53,878 nucleotides of DNA from Rhodocyclaceae bacterium (GTDB lineage Bacteria > Pseudomonadota > Gammaproteobacteria > Burkholderiales > Rhodocyclaceae): contig JAOADW010000028.1 in NCBI GenBank assembly GCA_026417115.1, forward strand, positions 1 through 53,878, read 5' to 3'. Position 1 is the first letter of the stretch. The number at the start of each line of letters is the position of its first letter. This document shows, piece after piece, positions 35,701 to 45,564 of the stretch. The translations under genes were made by a program, and so were the position numbers. A model generated the notes under the pieces. That model was not told the origin of the DNA. It saw nothing but the letters and a program-made list of their open reading frames with translations, and did no database searches.

Positions 35701-37345
35701 TCGGACGCGGTCCGATGAAAGAGGTCAGCGACATGACGATCTCTTCGCGGATCGGATCGATCGGCGGATTCGTCACCTGCGCGAAGAGCTGCTTGAAATA
35801 GAGATACAACGGCTTGCTGCGACGGGAGAGCACCGCGAGCGGCGTATCTGCACCCATCGACCCCACGGGCTCCTCGCCTTTCTCGATCATGGGGGCAAGG
35901 ATCGTTTCGAGGTCCTCTTCCGTGTAGCCAAACGCCTGCTGGAGATCGAGCAGCGGCGTCTTGGGCTTCGGCAACGGCTTGGCAGAAGGCAAATCGGGCA
36001 AGAAGACGCGCGAAGCTTCGATCCACTGGCGATAAGGCTGCTCGGTCGACAGCGTGCGCTTGAGCTCGTCGTCGTCGATGATGCGGCCTGCTTCAAGGTC
36101 GATCAGCAACATCTTGCCTGGCTGCAAGCGCCATTTCTTGACGATGCGCTCCTCGGGGATCGGCAAGACGCCCATTTCCGAAGCCATCACCACGAGATCG
36201 TCGTCCGTGACGAGATAGCGCGCCGGGCGCAGCCCGTTGCGGTCCAACGTCGCGCCGATCTGCCGGCCATCGGTGAAGGCGACGGCTGCAGGACCGTCCC
36301 ATGGTTCCATGACGGGCGCATGAAATTCATAAAATGCGCGCCGATCTTCATCCATCAGCGGATTGCCTGCCCAGGCCTCGGGAATCAGCATCATCATGGC
36401 GTGCGCCAGCGAATAGCCGCCCATGACGAGGAGCTCCAAGGCGTTGTCGAAGGACGCCGAATCGGACTGTCCCTCGACGATCAGCGGCCAAAGATGATCG
36501 AGATCCTTGCCCAAGAGCTTGGATTTCATCGCCTTCTGACGCGCCGCCATCCAGTTGATGTTGCCGCGCAGGGTGTTGATCTCGCCATTGTGGGCGATCA
36601 TGCGGAACGGGTGCGCAAGATCCCAAGTCGGGAACGTATTGGTGGAAAAACGCTGATGCACGAGGGCGAGCGCGGAGGCCAGACGGGGATCGGCGAGATC
36701 GCGGTAATACTCGCCCACCTGATGGGCAAGCAGCATGCCCTTATAGACCAACGTGCGCGAAGAAAGCGAGGGGATGTAAAACTGCTTGCCGTCGGCGAGC
36801 CTGAGCTTGCGCACTTCGTGTTCGACGCGCTTTCTGATGACGAACAGCTTGCGCTCGAAGGCATCCTGGTCGGCGACGCCCGCACCCTTGCCGATGAAGA
36901 CTTGCCGGATCACGGGCTCACAGGCGCGCGCCGCCGCGGCAAGCCCCGAGTTATCGCGCGGCACGTCGCGCCAGCCCAAGAAGACCTGGCCTTCCTCATG
37001 CACGATGCGCGCGATGGCCGATTCGCACGCCGCACGCCCATTGTCGGATTGCGGCAGGAAGACGTTGCCGCAGCCATATTCGCCTTCCGGCGGCAACACG
37101 ATGTCGCGCAAAATCGCTTCTTCACGCAGGAAAAGATCGGGCATCTGAATCAGAATGCCGGCGCCGTCCCCCAGCAAGGGGTCATAGCCTGTGGCGCCCC
37201 GATGCGTCAAGTGTTCGAGGATTTTCAGCCCTTGCTCGACGATGGCATGGCTTTTCTGGTTCTTGATGTGCGCTACGAAGCCGACGCCGCAGGCATCATG
37301 CTCGTGCGAAGGATCGTAAAGACCCTGCTGGGAAGGGATTTCCAT
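32720..37345 (-). CDS. gltB: Glutamate synthase (NADPH) large subunit
   Basis: 1541 residues. A propeptide of 18 residues precedes the catalytic Cys19 of the class II glutaminase (HDACGVGF). The central domain, the FMN-binding synthase barrel and the 3Fe-4S cysteines ([16 protein letters not shown], about 1150-1161) are present. The C-terminal beta-helix shows [21 protein letters not shown]. Length equals the usual size of the family. A sigma70-like promoter (37439-37467) and a terminator-like hairpin (37371-37397) precede the start, implying leader-controlled expression. Confidence 0.97.
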   Translation of the reverse strand: MEIPSQQGLYDPSHEHDACGVGFVAHIKNQKSHAIVEQGLKILEHLTHRGATGYDPLLGDGAGILIQMPDLFLREEAILRDIVLPPEGEYGCGNVFLPQSDNGRAACESAIARIVHEEGQVFLGWRDVPRDNSGLAAAARACEPVIRQVFIGKGAGVADQDAFERKLFVIRKRVEHEVRKLRLADGKQFYIPSLSSRTLVYKGMLLAHQVGEYYRDLADPRLASALALVHQRFSTNTFPTWDLAHPFRMIAHNGEINTLRGNINWMAARQKAMKSKLLGKDLDHLWPLIVEGQSDSASFDNALELLVMGGYSLAHAMMMLIPEAWAGNPLMDEDRRAFYEFHAPVMEPWDGPAAVAFTDGRQIGATLDRNGLRPARYLVTDDDLVVMASEMGVLPIPEERIVKKWRLQPGKMLLIDLEAGRIIDDDELKRTLSTEQPYRQWIEASRVFLPDLPSAKPLPKPKTPLLDLQQAFGYTEEDLETILAPMIEKGEEPVGSMGADTPLAVLSRRSKPLYLYFKQLFAQVTNPPIDPIREEIVMSLTSFIGPRPNLLGIADDEEELTPRLEVTQPVLTDDEMARLVHIERLSQGRFRSLTLDITYAVAEGAAGCASALARLCDAAERSVAEGYNIVILSDRAVCAERVAIPALLATSAVHHHLVRKGLRTSTGLVVDTGSAREVHHFALLAGYGAEAVCPWLAYATIAAMVGKQGDVAKAQKNFIKAIGKGLYKVMSKMGISTYQSYCGAQIFEAIGLSQAFIDRYFPGTASQIGGIGVHEVAEEALRVHRAAFSNDPVLMNALDFGGDYAFRVRGEDHMWTPDSIAKLQHATRAGKYETYEEYARLINDQSKRLMTLRGLFKIKPAGPPVPLEEVEPAKEIVKRFATGAMSLGSISTEAHTTLAIAMNRIGGKSNTGEGGEDPRRFQVIDKPTTLAAVIGASRVERDIPLSPGDSLRSAIKQVASGRFGVTIEYLSNADQIQIKMAQGAKPGEGGQLPGHKVSEYIGYLRHSVPGVQLISPPPHHDIYSIEDLAQLIHDLKNANPRASISVKLVSEIGVGTIAAGVSKAKADHVVISGYDGGTGASPISSIMHAGTPWELGLAETQQTLVLNRLRGRIRVQVDGQMKTGRDVVIAALLGADEFGFATAPLVVEGCIMMRKCHLNTCPVGVATQDPVLRKRFTGQPEHVVNYFFFVAEEARRIMAEMGIRRFDELIGRTDLLDMREGIEHWKAKGLDFSKIFYMPPVGPDVARRHCEEQDHGLARALDHRLIAQAKPALEEGKSVEISMPIANVNRTVGTMLSHEIAKRYGHAGLPDDTIRIKFKGTAGQSFGAFLARGVTLDLEGEANDYVGKGLCGGKIIIRPPAAFRGLPEENIIVGNTVLYGAIEGEAFFRGVAGERFAVRNSGATAVVEGAGDHCCEYMTGGTVVVLGRTGRNFAAGMSGGIAYVYDVDGAFARRCNTAMVALEKVLPEHEQIDDGTLHKHMKDEPLLKSLIEKHFAATGSKVAEAILADWDSARGRFVKVFPHEYRRALREIAAGLLKEAA

Positions 37346-37370
37346 GTCGCGTCACCAAAAAGTAGCCGTC

Positions 37371-37397
37371 AAAAAAGCCGGGGACCACGCACCCGGC
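37371..37397 (-). terminator. Terminator-like hairpin in the gltB leader (possible attenuator)
   Basis: Minus strand: stem GCCGGG (37392-37397), loop of nine bases, stem CCCGGC (37377-37382), then six T (37371-37376). It lies 26 bases before the gltB ATG and downstream of the only good promoter in the gap. It could stop read-through from aroK-aroB-dgt, but it would also stop transcripts starting at 37432, so conditional read-through (attenuation) is possible. Confidence 0.6.
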
Positions 37398-37438
37398 GTC
37401 ATCTCGTTCTGCCTACGCAAGATCAAGCGTAACTCGTA

Positions 37439-37467
37439 AATATACCCGCTTGATTCGGCTTGCTCAA
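37439..37467 (-). promoter_or_regulatory. gltBD promoter with flanking inverted repeat
   Basis: Minus strand: -35 TTGAGC (37462-37467), 17-base spacer, -10 TATATT (37439-37444). Predicted start near 37432 gives a leader of about 87 bases. The inverted repeat ATCAAGCG (37422-37429) and CGCTTGAT (37447-37454) brackets the -10, a possible operator for an unidentified regulator of glutamate synthesis. Confidence 0.55.
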
Positions 37468-37525
37468 GACTTCCTCGGACGCACGGCGCCGCTTCCTGCG
37501 CTCTAGCGCTGGCTTCTGCCGAACC

Positions 37526-38650
37526 TCAGTCCTCGCCGACGGCGAACAGCCGCCGGTGTTCCTTGATCGCATAGCGATCGGTCATGCCGGCAATATAGTC
37601 CGCAATCGCGCGCGCCATGCCCGACTCCTGGCCGCGTTCGCGGTGCTCGGGCGGCAAAAGCCGTGCATCGGCGTAAAAGGCCGCAAAGAGATCGCGCACG
37701 ATGGCCTTGGCCTTATTGGTCATGCGCACGACACGATAATGGCGATACAAGCGCTCGTGCAGGAACTGCTTCAAGGCGCGGTTGTCCTCGTCCATCTCGG
37801 CGCTGAAACCGACGAGCGGGGGCGCCAGCTCGACCTCGAGGGGACTCGAGACCCCTGTTTGCGCGAGACGCCGACGCGTTTCCTCGAGTAGATCAGTCAC
37901 CAAGGCGTCGATCATGCGGCGTACCGTTTCATGGATCAGGCGCCGCCCAGCAAGGCGCGGGAATTCGCGGCGCGCCGCTGCACAATGGCGCGCGAAGAGG
38001 CTTACCGACTCGAGCTCTTCGAGCGTGATGAGCCCAGAACGCAGCCCGTCATCGACGTCGTGGTTGTTGTAAGCGATCTCGTCGGCGAGATTGCAGATTT
38101 GCGCCTCCAGCGAAGGGCGGCGATTTTCGAGGAAGCGCCGACCCAGCTCCCCGAGCGTATGCGCGATGCTGGGCTTGCAGCGCTTGAGGATGCCGGCGCG
38201 CGTCTCGAACATCAAATTGAGGCCGTCGAAAGCGCCGTACCGTTGTTCGAGATGGTCGACGATGCGCAGCGATTGCAAGTTGTGTTCGAAGCCGCCGTGC
38301 TCGCGCATGCATTCGTCGAGCGCCTCCTGGCCTGCATGACCAAAGGGCGTATGGCCCAGATCGTGCGCCAAGGCGATCGCCTCGGCAAGATCCTCGTTGG
38401 CGCGGAGCGCTCGTGCGACGGCGCGCGCGATCTGCGCCACTTCGAGCGTGTGTGTAAGCCTCGTGCGAAAGAGATCGCCCTCGTGATTGACGAAGACCTG
38501 TGTCTTATACTCGAGGCGGCGAAACGCCGTCGAATGGATGATACGGTCGCGGTCGCGTTGAAATTCCGACCGCATCTTCGGCGGAGGCTCAACGTAACGC
38601 CGCCCGCGTGAAATCGCCTCGCTGACGGCGTAGGGCGCCAGTTCAGCCAC
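37526..38650 (-). CDS. dgt: Deoxyguanosinetriphosphate triphosphohydrolase-like HD protein
   Basis: 374 residues. HD-domain metal ligands appear in [16 protein letters not shown] and [32 protein letters not shown] near the N-terminus is typical of dGTPase family members. They hydrolyse dNTP to nucleoside and triphosphate; the substrate range of the short bacterial form varies. The start is GTG 38650 (MAELAPYAV), overlapping the aroB stop by eight bases, so it is translationally coupled to aroB. A longer GTG start at 38668 is less likely. Confidence 0.9.
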   Translation of the reverse strand: MAELAPYAVSEAISRGRRYVEPPPKMRSEFQRDRDRIIHSTAFRRLEYKTQVFVNHEGDLFRTRLTHTLEVAQIARAVARALRANEDLAEAIALAHDLGHTPFGHAGQEALDECMREHGGFEHNLQSLRIVDHLEQRYGAFDGLNLMFETRAGILKRCKPSIAHTLGELGRRFLENRRPSLEAQICNLADEIAYNNHDVDDGLRSGLITLEELESVSLFARHCAAARREFPRLAGRRLIHETVRRMIDALVTDLLEETRRRLAQTGVSSPLEVELAPPLVGFSAEMDEDNRALKQFLHERLYRHYRVVRMTNKAKAIVRDLFAAFYADARLLPPEHRERGQESGMARAIADYIAGMTDRYAIKEHRRLFAVGED

Positions 38651-39737
38651 TGCAGGACTCGATCGCACGGGCGATTTCTTCCATCGGCGCCTCTGCCCAA
38701 GTCACCGCCTCACCGATCGCGCGCAAAAGCACGAGCCGTAAGCGGCCGGCCAGCACTTTCTTGTCGCGCCCCATGAGTTCGAGATAACGCGCGGCGCCTA
38801 GAGGCGGGCCTGAAGTCGGCAAGCGAGCGCGCTCGAGCACCCGTCTGATGCGCGCCACCTCGATCTCAGTCAGCCAACCCAGGCGCCGCGACAGTTCCGC
38901 CGCCATGACGATGCCCGCCGCCACGGCCTCGCCGTGCAGCCATTCGCCATAGCCCAGTCCCGTTTCGATCGCATGCCCAAAGGTATGGCCGAGATTGAGG
39001 AGCGCGCGGCCGCCTTCCTTTGCGGTTTCCAGCTCGTCAGCCGCGACGACCTCCGCCTTGTTGCGACACGACCGTTCAATTGCATAGGCGAGGGCGGCCG
39101 CATCCCGCGCAAGCAACGCCTCGATGTTTCCCTCGAGCCAGGCAAAAAAGGCTGCATCGCGGATCAGACCATATTTGATGACTTCCGCCAGCCCCGCCGA
39201 CAGCTCGCGATCCGGCAGCGTCGTCAGCGTATCGGTGTCGATGATCACCATGCGCGGCTGCCAGAATGCCCCGATCATATTCTTGCCCAGCGCATGATTG
39301 ATGCCGGTCTTCCCTCCCACCGAGGAATCGACCATGGCCAAGAGCGTCGTGGGGACTTGCACGAAGGGCACGCCACGCTGATACGTCGCCGCGGCAAAAC
39401 CTGCGAGGTCTCCGACGACGCCGCCGCCGAGCGCGACGATCGGCGTCGTGCGATCACAACGCTGGGTAAGCAGGTGATCGTAGATCGCAGAAAGCGAGGC
39501 CCAGTCCTTGTGCGCCTCGCCATCCGGCAAAATCACTGCGGTCGCCGCCATGCCCTGCGCGAGCAACGCTTGCGTCAGACGCGCGAGATAAAGCGGCGCC
39601 ACCACCGCGTTGGAAACGACCGCGGCACGTTTGGCGCGCGTAAGCTCTTCCGGCCAGGCAGGCATGCGCGCAAGCAGGCCAGACCCGATATAGATCGGGT
39701 AGCGACGGGCAGCGAGTTCGACGTGCAGGGTGATCAT
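38643..39737 (-). CDS. aroB: 3-dehydroquinate synthase
   Basis: 364 residues. Family blocks are [58 protein letters not shown], and [14 protein letters not shown], plus the metal site histidines in [12 protein letters not shown] and [10 protein letters not shown]. It makes 3-dehydroquinate, step 2 of the shikimate pathway. The ATG overlaps the aroK stop (ATGA), the common aroK-aroB pairing. Confidence 0.97.
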   Translation of the reverse strand: MITLHVELAARRYPIYIGSGLLARMPAWPEELTRAKRAAVVSNAVVAPLYLARLTQALLAQGMAATAVILPDGEAHKDWASLSAIYDHLLTQRCDRTTPIVALGGGVVGDLAGFAAATYQRGVPFVQVPTTLLAMVDSSVGGKTGINHALGKNMIGAFWQPRMVIIDTDTLTTLPDRELSAGLAEVIKYGLIRDAAFFAWLEGNIEALLARDAAALAYAIERSCRNKAEVVAADELETAKEGGRALLNLGHTFGHAIETGLGYGEWLHGEAVAAGIVMAAELSRRLGWLTEIEVARIRRVLERARLPTSGPPLGAARYLELMGRDKKVLAGRLRLVLLRAIGEAVTWAEAPMEEIARAIESCSG

Positions 39738-40276
39738 GCGCGTAAGGCCTCGAGGATGGAGTTTACGGTGTTCCTCACGCCGCTGCCAGCCTCCACGACG
39801 ATGTCGGCGATCTCACGGTAGAGGGGGTCTCGCCATGCGCACAAGCGCGCAATGCGCGCGAGGGGGTCGGCGACTTGCAGCAAAGGGCGGCTTTTGTCCC
39901 CCGCAGTGCGCGCATGAAGGACGCCGGGAGGGGCGGTGAGATAGACGACCACGCCGCTTGCGCGCAGGCGCGCTCGATTCATGGGATGCAAGACGATGCC
40001 GCCGCCGGTGGCGACGATGAGGTTTCTTTTCGCCGCGCAACTCTCCAAGGCTTGCGCCTCGCGCAAGCGAAAACCTGCCTCGCCCTCGATTTCGAAAATC
40101 ATGGGAATCGAAACCCCCGTGCTTTTCTCGATTTCTTGGTCGAGGTCGATGAAAGGCCGCCCAAGATAGGAAGCGAGCTTACGTCCGACGGTGGTCTTGC
40201 CCGCCCCCATCATGCCGACGAGATAGAGATTGCCCCCTTCCGCCAGCAAGCGGGCGTTCTTTGCATGGTTTTTCAC
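39734..40276 (-). CDS. aroK: Shikimate kinase
   Basis: 180 residues. P-loop [12 protein letters not shown], then [29 protein letters not shown] (shikimate and Mg site) and [11 protein letters not shown]. It phosphorylates shikimate at O3. The start is GTG 40276, seven bases after the pilQ stop; TTG further in is an alternative giving a shorter N-terminus. Longer in-frame sequence upstream lies within pilQ. Confidence 0.94.
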   Translation of the reverse strand: MKNHAKNARLLAEGGNLYLVGMMGAGKTTVGRKLASYLGRPFIDLDQEIEKSTGVSIPMIFEIEGEAGFRLREAQALESCAAKRNLIVATGGGIVLHPMNRARLRASGVVVYLTAPPGVLHARTAGDKSRPLLQVADPLARIARLCAWRDPLYREIADIVVEAGSGVRNTVNSILEALRA

Positions 40277-40283
40277 GATGAAA

Positions 40284-42449
40284 TCAACGCACTTCGACGG
40301 CGAGATCGGCGACGATCTTGGGCGTGATGAAGACCAAGAGCTCCGTGCTGTCGTCATCCTTGGTCCTTTGCCGGAACAAGGGGCCCACCACGGGCAGATC
40401 GCCGAAGAAGGGGATGCGTTGTACGGTCTCGACCTGATTCTGCAGAAAGATGCCGCCGATCACCACGGTGCCCCCGTTATCGACGACGACTTCGGTCTCG
40501 ACTTTCTTGGTGTCGATGGCGATCTGCGTGCCGACCGTACCCGGAATGGGTACCGTCGAGGGCGCATCTTTGTTGATCGCCAGCTTCAGCAAAACGCGGC
40601 CATCGGGTGTGATCTGCGGCGTCACGCGCAAGGAGAGCACGGCTTTCTTGAAAGCGACGTTGGTCGCGCCCGATGCAGAGGCTTGCAGGTAAGGAATCTC
40701 CGTACCCTGTTCGATCAAGGCTTCGACCTGGTTTGCGGTGACCACGCGCGGGCTGGAAATGATCTTGCCCCGCTTGTCGGCCTCCAAAGCCGAGAGCTCG
40801 AGATTCAGGAATTGGGTCTTGGCGCTATTGAAGAGGATCAACGAGAAAGCGCCTGCTTGAGAAGTCGCCGCCCCCACCGAGGTAGCCGGCAGGTTGACGT
40901 TCATCGCCTCCTTGAGGAAGTCGGGGGTGTAATTGCCGACCTGTCCCGAATGCACGCCGGGATCGATGATGTTGCCGCCGACGGCCCAGCGTGGGCTGTT
41001 GGCGCCCAAAATACGATGGCCGACGTCGGCGCCGCGGATGTCGTGCAGACCCAAGCGCGCGCCCAGCGTCTTCGAAAAACGGCTGCCGGCTTCGACGATG
41101 CGCGCCTCGATCAGCACCTGGCGTGGCGGCTTGTCGACCTTCGCGCGCAACTCCCCGATCATCGCCAATTTACTCGGCACGTCATAGACGAAAATCTGGT
41201 TGGTGCGCTTATCGACGGTCACGCGGCCGATCGCCGACAAAAATCCGCCGGCGGCGGTTTTCGCTTGGGCGCCGCTACCGTGTTCGATCAGTTTGACGAA
41301 ATCTTCGGCCTTCTGGTAGTTGAGCTGGAACACCTCGAGCCGCGGCACTTCGGCGGCCACTGCCGCCTCACGCGCTTCGGCCTCGAGCTTGTCTCGCGCC
41401 GCCATTTCGTCGCGCGGGGCGATCCACAGGACATTGCCGCTTTTACGCATGGCGAGGTTTTTCTGCTGCAAGACGATGTCGAGCGCTTGATCCCATGGCA
41501 CATCGTTGAGCCGCAGCGAAACATTGCCCGTCACGCTGTCGGAGACGACGATATTGAAGTCCGTGATGTCGGCGAACACGTGCAAAAGCTCGCGCAAGGG
41601 AATGTTCTGGAAATTGAGCGACACCACTTCGCCCTTGTAGCTTTTCGCCCCCGCAGCCAGCTTGGTGGGATCTTCTTTGACGGGCCGAACTTCGACGATG
41701 AATTGGTTGTCGCTTTGGAAAGCGACGTGCTGCCAATTGCCGTGCGGTATGATTTCGAGCAGGACGTCCTCGCCGACCCTGCGTGCGGTCACCGTGTCCA
41801 CGGGGGTGGCGAAGTCGATGACGTCGAGGCGGCGCCGCAAATGATCGGGTAGTTTCGTTTTCTTGAACGCAACATGCAGCTTGCCGCCTTTCTGTTGCAC
41901 ATCGATCGTCGCATCGACCGCGGAGAGTTCGACCGCGACAATGCCTGCGCCGTCTCGACCACGTCTGAATTGGATGTCTCGCACGATGGCCTGCGCGCTC
42001 GAAAGTGCATTGCCGGCGAAATGTTGCGCCAGGGCGGCCCCCTCGGCCTCATTCAAGCCGATGATGAACTGCTTGCCTTCCATACGCGCTTCGAAACGCA
42101 TCATGCGCTCGAGATTGAGCACGAGACGCGCGCGTTCCTCCCCTTCGACGATGTTGAGGCTTTTCACGCCCGCTTCATTGACCGCGCGCTGAGAAAACCC
42201 CAAGCCATTGGTCGTTTCGGCGAAATCGAAAACGATGCGGGCTGGCTGCGCAATCGAGAAATGGCGCGGCGCCTGCTTCAAGGGTTGGGAAAATCCCATC
42301 TTGAGCACGACTCCACCTTGGGACTTGCCGATCTCGAGAGTCTCCAGGCGATTGGCTTCGGCGCGCACGACACTCGCGACGAACGCAAGCCAGAGGAAGA
42401 ACCCCATCAGACAAGCCAAGCGATAGCATCCCTTCCACGCTTTCTTCAT
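40284..42449 (-). CDS. pilQ: Type IV pilus secretin PilQ
   Basis: 721 residues with signal peptide (GFFLWLAFVASVVRA). Two N-terminal AMIN domains (for example GGVVLKMGFSQPLKQAPRHFSIAQPARIVFDF) are followed by an N0 secretin/TonB short domain (VSLNFQNIPLRELLHVFADITDFNIVVSDSV), an N1 domain, and the C-terminal secretin barrel with VPIPGTVGTQIAIDTKKVETEVVVDNGGTVVIGGIF and RIPFFGDLPVVGPLFR. It forms the outer-membrane pore for pili. The ATG overlaps the pilP stop (ATGA). Confidence 0.97.
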   Translation of the reverse strand: MKKAWKGCYRLACLMGFFLWLAFVASVVRAEANRLETLEIGKSQGGVVLKMGFSQPLKQAPRHFSIAQPARIVFDFAETTNGLGFSQRAVNEAGVKSLNIVEGEERARLVLNLERMMRFEARMEGKQFIIGLNEAEGAALAQHFAGNALSSAQAIVRDIQFRRGRDGAGIVAVELSAVDATIDVQQKGGKLHVAFKKTKLPDHLRRRLDVIDFATPVDTVTARRVGEDVLLEIIPHGNWQHVAFQSDNQFIVEVRPVKEDPTKLAAGAKSYKGEVVSLNFQNIPLRELLHVFADITDFNIVVSDSVTGNVSLRLNDVPWDQALDIVLQQKNLAMRKSGNVLWIAPRDEMAARDKLEAEAREAAVAAEVPRLEVFQLNYQKAEDFVKLIEHGSGAQAKTAAGGFLSAIGRVTVDKRTNQIFVYDVPSKLAMIGELRAKVDKPPRQVLIEARIVEAGSRFSKTLGARLGLHDIRGADVGHRILGANSPRWAVGGNIIDPGVHSGQVGNYTPDFLKEAMNVNLPATSVGAATSQAGAFSLILFNSAKTQFLNLELSALEADKRGKIISSPRVVTANQVEALIEQGTEIPYLQASASGATNVAFKKAVLSLRVTPQITPDGRVLLKLAINKDAPSTVPIPGTVGTQIAIDTKKVETEVVVDNGGTVVIGGIFLQNQVETVQRIPFFGDLPVVGPLFRQRTKDDDSTELLVFITPKIVADLAVEVR

Positions 42450-43003
42450 TTACCCTTCTCCTTCGCCGGGGCCGCCTCCTGCAATTCGAGCACGGCTTCG
42501 CGCTCCACCCAGTCGTTCGTCTGCCCAGTCGGATCCTGCACGATCTCGACCAGACGTATCTGGCTCTCGGTGATCTCAGTAATGCGTCCAAAATTCTGGC
42601 CCAAATGGTTGCCCACGCGCACGGGATGAATCGCATTGCCGGCCTTGACCAGCCCATAGGCAATGCCTCCCCGTTTTTTGCGCACATGGCCGACATAGGT
42701 CAGCGACTCGAGGGGAAATTCCTCGAGCGGCTCCCGCGGCCGATCGAGATCAGGCTTCCTGCCCGCGCCATCGCGGCGCTCCGGCAAGAGCCTATCGGGC
42801 GAAAACGGATCGCTTAGCGACGCACCCTCATACGCAACGATCGGGAAAGGCTTGAGTTCTGGCAAAGGCGGCACTCTGCCGACGAGCCGGCTCGATTCTT
42901 CTTGCATCCACTGCTTGAGGTCTTGAGGTTCGCCGCTGGTGCAGGCTGCGAGCCAGCACGTCATGACCATCCACCCACGACGCCGCCACGGAAGCGAACT
43001 CAT
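42446..43003 (-). CDS. pilP: Type IV pilus assembly lipoprotein PilP
   Basis: 185 residues. Lipoprotein signal with lipobox LAAC (MVMTCWLAACTSGEPQD), then a proline-rich linker and the beta-domain FPLESLTYVGHVRKKRGGIAYGLVKAGNAIHPVRVGNHLGQNFGRITEI, as in PilP. It links inner-membrane PilMNO to the PilQ secretin. The start ATG 43003 overlaps the pilO stop by four bases. Confidence 0.95.
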   Translation of the reverse strand: MSSLPWRRRGWMVMTCWLAACTSGEPQDLKQWMQEESSRLVGRVPPLPELKPFPIVAYEGASLSDPFSPDRLLPERRDGAGRKPDLDRPREPLEEFPLESLTYVGHVRKKRGGIAYGLVKAGNAIHPVRVGNHLGQNFGRITEITESQIRLVEIVQDPTGQTNDWVEREAVLELQEAAPAKEKGK

Positions 43004-43695
43004 TTTTTCGCGCCTCCTTTCTTCGCGGCGTCTTCCGCCTTCTTGCGCGCGGCGATCTCGGCTTCGTCGAGATAGCGGAAGGTCTTGGCCTGCGCGGTCA
43101 TCGTCAAGCGTCCTCCCCCCTCTTTCAGGGGCGTCACCTGAATGTCGTTGAGCGTGACGATGCGCGGGAGTTTGGCGAGATCGCCTGCAAAAGCGCCGAA
43201 ATCGTGATAACTCCCCGTCACGGAAATCGTGATCGGCAGCTCGGCATAGAAATCCTTGACGGCTTCGGTTCCGGGCTTGAACAACTCGAATTGCAGGCCA
43301 CGTCCCAGCCCCGCCTGGTTGATATCGAGCAACAACGATTCTACTTCCGCGGCATTGGGCAATTGCTTGAGCATGGCGCCAAAGGCGCGCTCGATCTCGG
43401 CAAGCTGCTGGCGATAGGCGTCGAGATTCACCGCTTGACGTTTTTTGTTCAGCCACTCCTCTTTGAGCTTTGCCTCTTCTTGTCGGCGCAGTTCGAGATC
43501 ATCCCATTGTCCCTGCCAACCCAACCAGGCCGCAAGAAACAACAGAAACACGAACAGGCCAACAAGCACCGTGATGCGCGGCAGAAGCGGCCAGGCACCG
43601 GGATCCTTGGGGTCCAGCGCGCGAAACTCGTCGCGCAGACGCTGCAGATCGATCGCTCGGAGTCGCGCCAGCCACGCGCCTTTGGCCGCTTTCAT
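43000..43695 (-). CDS. pilO: Type IV pilus inner-membrane protein PilO
   Basis: 231 residues. One N-terminal transmembrane helix (ITVLVGLFVFLLFLAAWLGW) is followed by a coiled-coil (LRRQEEAKLKEEWLNKKRQAVNLDAYRQQLAEIERAFGAMLKQLPNAAEVESLL) and a ferredoxin-like periplasmic domain. Charged KKAEDAAKKGGAKK tail. It pairs with PilN. The ATG overlaps the pilN stop. Confidence 0.95.
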   Translation of the reverse strand: MKAAKGAWLARLRAIDLQRLRDEFRALDPKDPGAWPLLPRITVLVGLFVFLLFLAAWLGWQGQWDDLELRRQEEAKLKEEWLNKKRQAVNLDAYRQQLAEIERAFGAMLKQLPNAAEVESLLLDINQAGLGRGLQFELFKPGTEAVKDFYAELPITISVTGSYHDFGAFAGDLAKLPRIVTLNDIQVTPLKEGGGRLTMTAQAKTFRYLDEAEIAARKKAEDAAKKGGAKK

Positions 43696-44291
43696 GAGCG
43701 CGCTCCTTCGGCCCGCGCTAAGGGCCGTTTCGCCTCAGACCCCTCGGCTTGACGCGTCAGGTGTACGATCAATGCGAATTCATTGACGCGCATTTTTCCG
43801 CTTTGCACTGCCTTGATTTCGATCAGTGCGGGACGCTCAAAGACGGCAGACGCATCGAGGTTCTGCATCAATGCCGATACACGCGCGTTCGACTGCGCAT
43901 GGCCAGTGAGGGTGATTTTTTCCCCTTCCTGTTTGATCGAACGTAAATAGACGCCTGGTGGCATATTCTTCGCCAATTCGTTGAAGACATGGACGGTTTC
44001 GGCGCGATTGACCTGCAGGGACTCGATCACCCGCTTGCGGGCAAGCAGAGCCTCGGTTTGTTCCCTAAGCTTCTTGATCTCAGCGATTTCCTTGTCGAGC
44101 GTGGCGATCTCTTTCTTCAAGAAATCGTTTTTCATCTGCTGCCGATCGATCAGATTGTTGATGAAAGTAAAACCCGCAAGCCAAACCACGCCGGCCAAGA
44201 CGGTCACGAGCCCCATCAGGGCATAAAACTGCTCACGGATGGCCTTGCGTTTCGCTTCCCGATGCGGCAAGAGATTGATGCGCACGATCAT
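43692..44291 (-). CDS. pilN: Type IV pilus inner-membrane protein PilN
   Basis: 199 residues. The PilM-binding N-terminal motif INLLPHREAKRKA (residues about 5-17) is intact, followed by a transmembrane helix (ALMGLVTVLAGVVWLAGFTFI), a coiled-coil and a periplasmic domain with FNELAKNMPPGVYLRSIKQEGEKITLTGHAQSNARVSALM. The ATG overlaps the pilM stop (ATGA). Confidence 0.96.
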   Translation of the reverse strand: MIVRINLLPHREAKRKAIREQFYALMGLVTVLAGVVWLAGFTFINNLIDRQQMKNDFLKKEIATLDKEIAEIKKLREQTEALLARKRVIESLQVNRAETVHVFNELAKNMPPGVYLRSIKQEGEKITLTGHAQSNARVSALMQNLDASAVFERPALIEIKAVQSGKMRVNEFALIVHLTRQAEGSEAKRPLARAEGARS

Positions 44292-45364
44292 GGATCGAAC
44301 CTCCGCAAGGCCAAACCGCAGGCGACCATCAAGGCAGGCGCCTCCGTCAGCAGCTGTTTGGCGCGCACTTTCGGCGACAACTTCATGCCCGCGAAGGGAT
44401 TCGCCAACACGGCATCGATCTGCGTGCGATCGGCCACTGCCGCCGCAACCCCCGGGGCAATGGCGCCGCCTCCGAAGAGCACGAGGTGGTGGATTTCGCC
44501 ATAGGGCGTCGAAGTAAAGAAGATCTGCAATGCGCGCGCGACCTCGAGCGCCAGGTTGTCGAGATAAGGCGCTAAGATCTCATTTTCGAAATTATCGGGA
44601 TAGGGTCCGTTTCGCTTGATTCTTTCCGCCTCCTCATGGGATAGGCCATATGCACGCATCATGTCTTGGGTGAGGAGATTCCCGCCAAATGCCTGTTCGC
44701 GGGCATAGATTTGTTGCTCTCCCTTGAGCATGACGACGCGCATCGCGTGAGCGCCGACATCCACCAAGGCATAAAGACAATCCGGCCCATCATCAGGGAA
44801 CTGGGGGCGCATTTGCTCGAAAGCCGACAGCATGGCAAGGTTTTCCATGTCCATGACCACCGGCTTCAGATGGGCAGCCTCGGCGCAAGCCACCCGGTCT
44901 TCCACCCCTTCTTTGCGGGCGGCTGCAAGCAGCACCTCCACCTCTTCTCCCGAGCTCGTCGGCCCAATCACCTGGAAATCGAGGTTGACTTCTTCGAGCG
45001 CGAAAGGAATATACTGATTGGCTTCGGACTCCACCAGCACTTCCATCTCTTGCTCGCGGAGGCCCGCCGGCAAGATGATCTTTTTCGTGATCACGGCCGC
45101 CGTGGGCATGGCCATCGCCACATAGCGCGTCTTCGTGCCGAGGCGCCTCCAACACCTCTCCACCGCAGAAGCCGCCTCATCGAGCCTGGTAATGCCTCCA
45201 TCGGCCACCACCCCTTCCGGCAGTGGCTCGATCGCATAGCATTCGAGCATAAGCCCATCTTTCGGATGCCCGGAAAGCTCGAGCATCTTGACGGCCGTCG
45301 CGCTCAGATCCAGGCCGATCAGCGATCGCGCCTTGGGGTTCAGAATGGACAGGTCGATATCCAA
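44288..45364 (-). CDS. pilM: Type IV pilus assembly protein PilM
   Basis: 358 residues with the actin-like (FtsA-type) fold. LIGLDLSATAVKMLEL at the start, LYALVDVGAHAMRVVML (second ATP-binding block), IYAREQAFGGNLLTQDMMRAYGLS and HHLVLFGGGAIAPGV. It is the cytoplasmic platform that binds PilN. It opens the pilMNOPQ-aroK-aroB-dgt series; each pil gene overlaps the next by four bases. Confidence 0.96.
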   Translation of the reverse strand: MDIDLSILNPKARSLIGLDLSATAVKMLELSGHPKDGLMLECYAIEPLPEGVVADGGITRLDEAASAVERCWRRLGTKTRYVAMAMPTAAVITKKIILPAGLREQEMEVLVESEANQYIPFALEEVNLDFQVIGPTSSGEEVEVLLAAARKEGVEDRVACAEAAHLKPVVMDMENLAMLSAFEQMRPQFPDDGPDCLYALVDVGAHAMRVVMLKGEQQIYAREQAFGGNLLTQDMMRAYGLSHEEAERIKRNGPYPDNFENEILAPYLDNLALEVARALQIFFTSTPYGEIHHLVLFGGGAIAPGVAAAVADRTQIDAVLANPFAGMKLSPKVRAKQLLTEAPALMVACGLALRRFDP

Positions 45365-45386
45365 AATAAACCTTCGATCTCAAGAT

Positions 45387-45400
45387 GTTATCATGATAAC
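45387..45400. promoter_or_regulatory. 14-bp perfect palindrome upstream of pilM
   Basis: GTTATCATGATAAC, 22 bases before the pilM start in an AT-rich divergent region shared with mrcA. Its position close to the expected -10/start-site region for pilM fits an operator or a promoter element. A shorter relative, GTTATCATAAC, is at 7843-7853. The factor is unknown. Confidence 0.35.
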
Positions 45401-45523
45401 CGATAATTCATTTGAAATGCTAACAGCAACTATAACGGCTGTAAAGGGATTTTTTTGAGGCTGGCGTGTCGGCTCGGCAATGCGTCCCTTATCGGCTCAA
45501 GGGAGGGGAAGACATATTTTTTA

Positions 45524-45529
45524 TATAAT
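45524..45529 (+). promoter_or_regulatory. -10 element of mrcA
   Basis: Consensus TATAAT preceded by a T-rich stretch, about 36 bases before the mrcA GTG. No good -35 is seen at 16-18 bases. The leader that follows is pyrimidine-rich with no Shine-Dalgarno sequence. Confidence 0.45.
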
Positions 45530-45564
45530 GAGCAATTTTCCTTCTTTTTACCGTCTTCTCTCTC

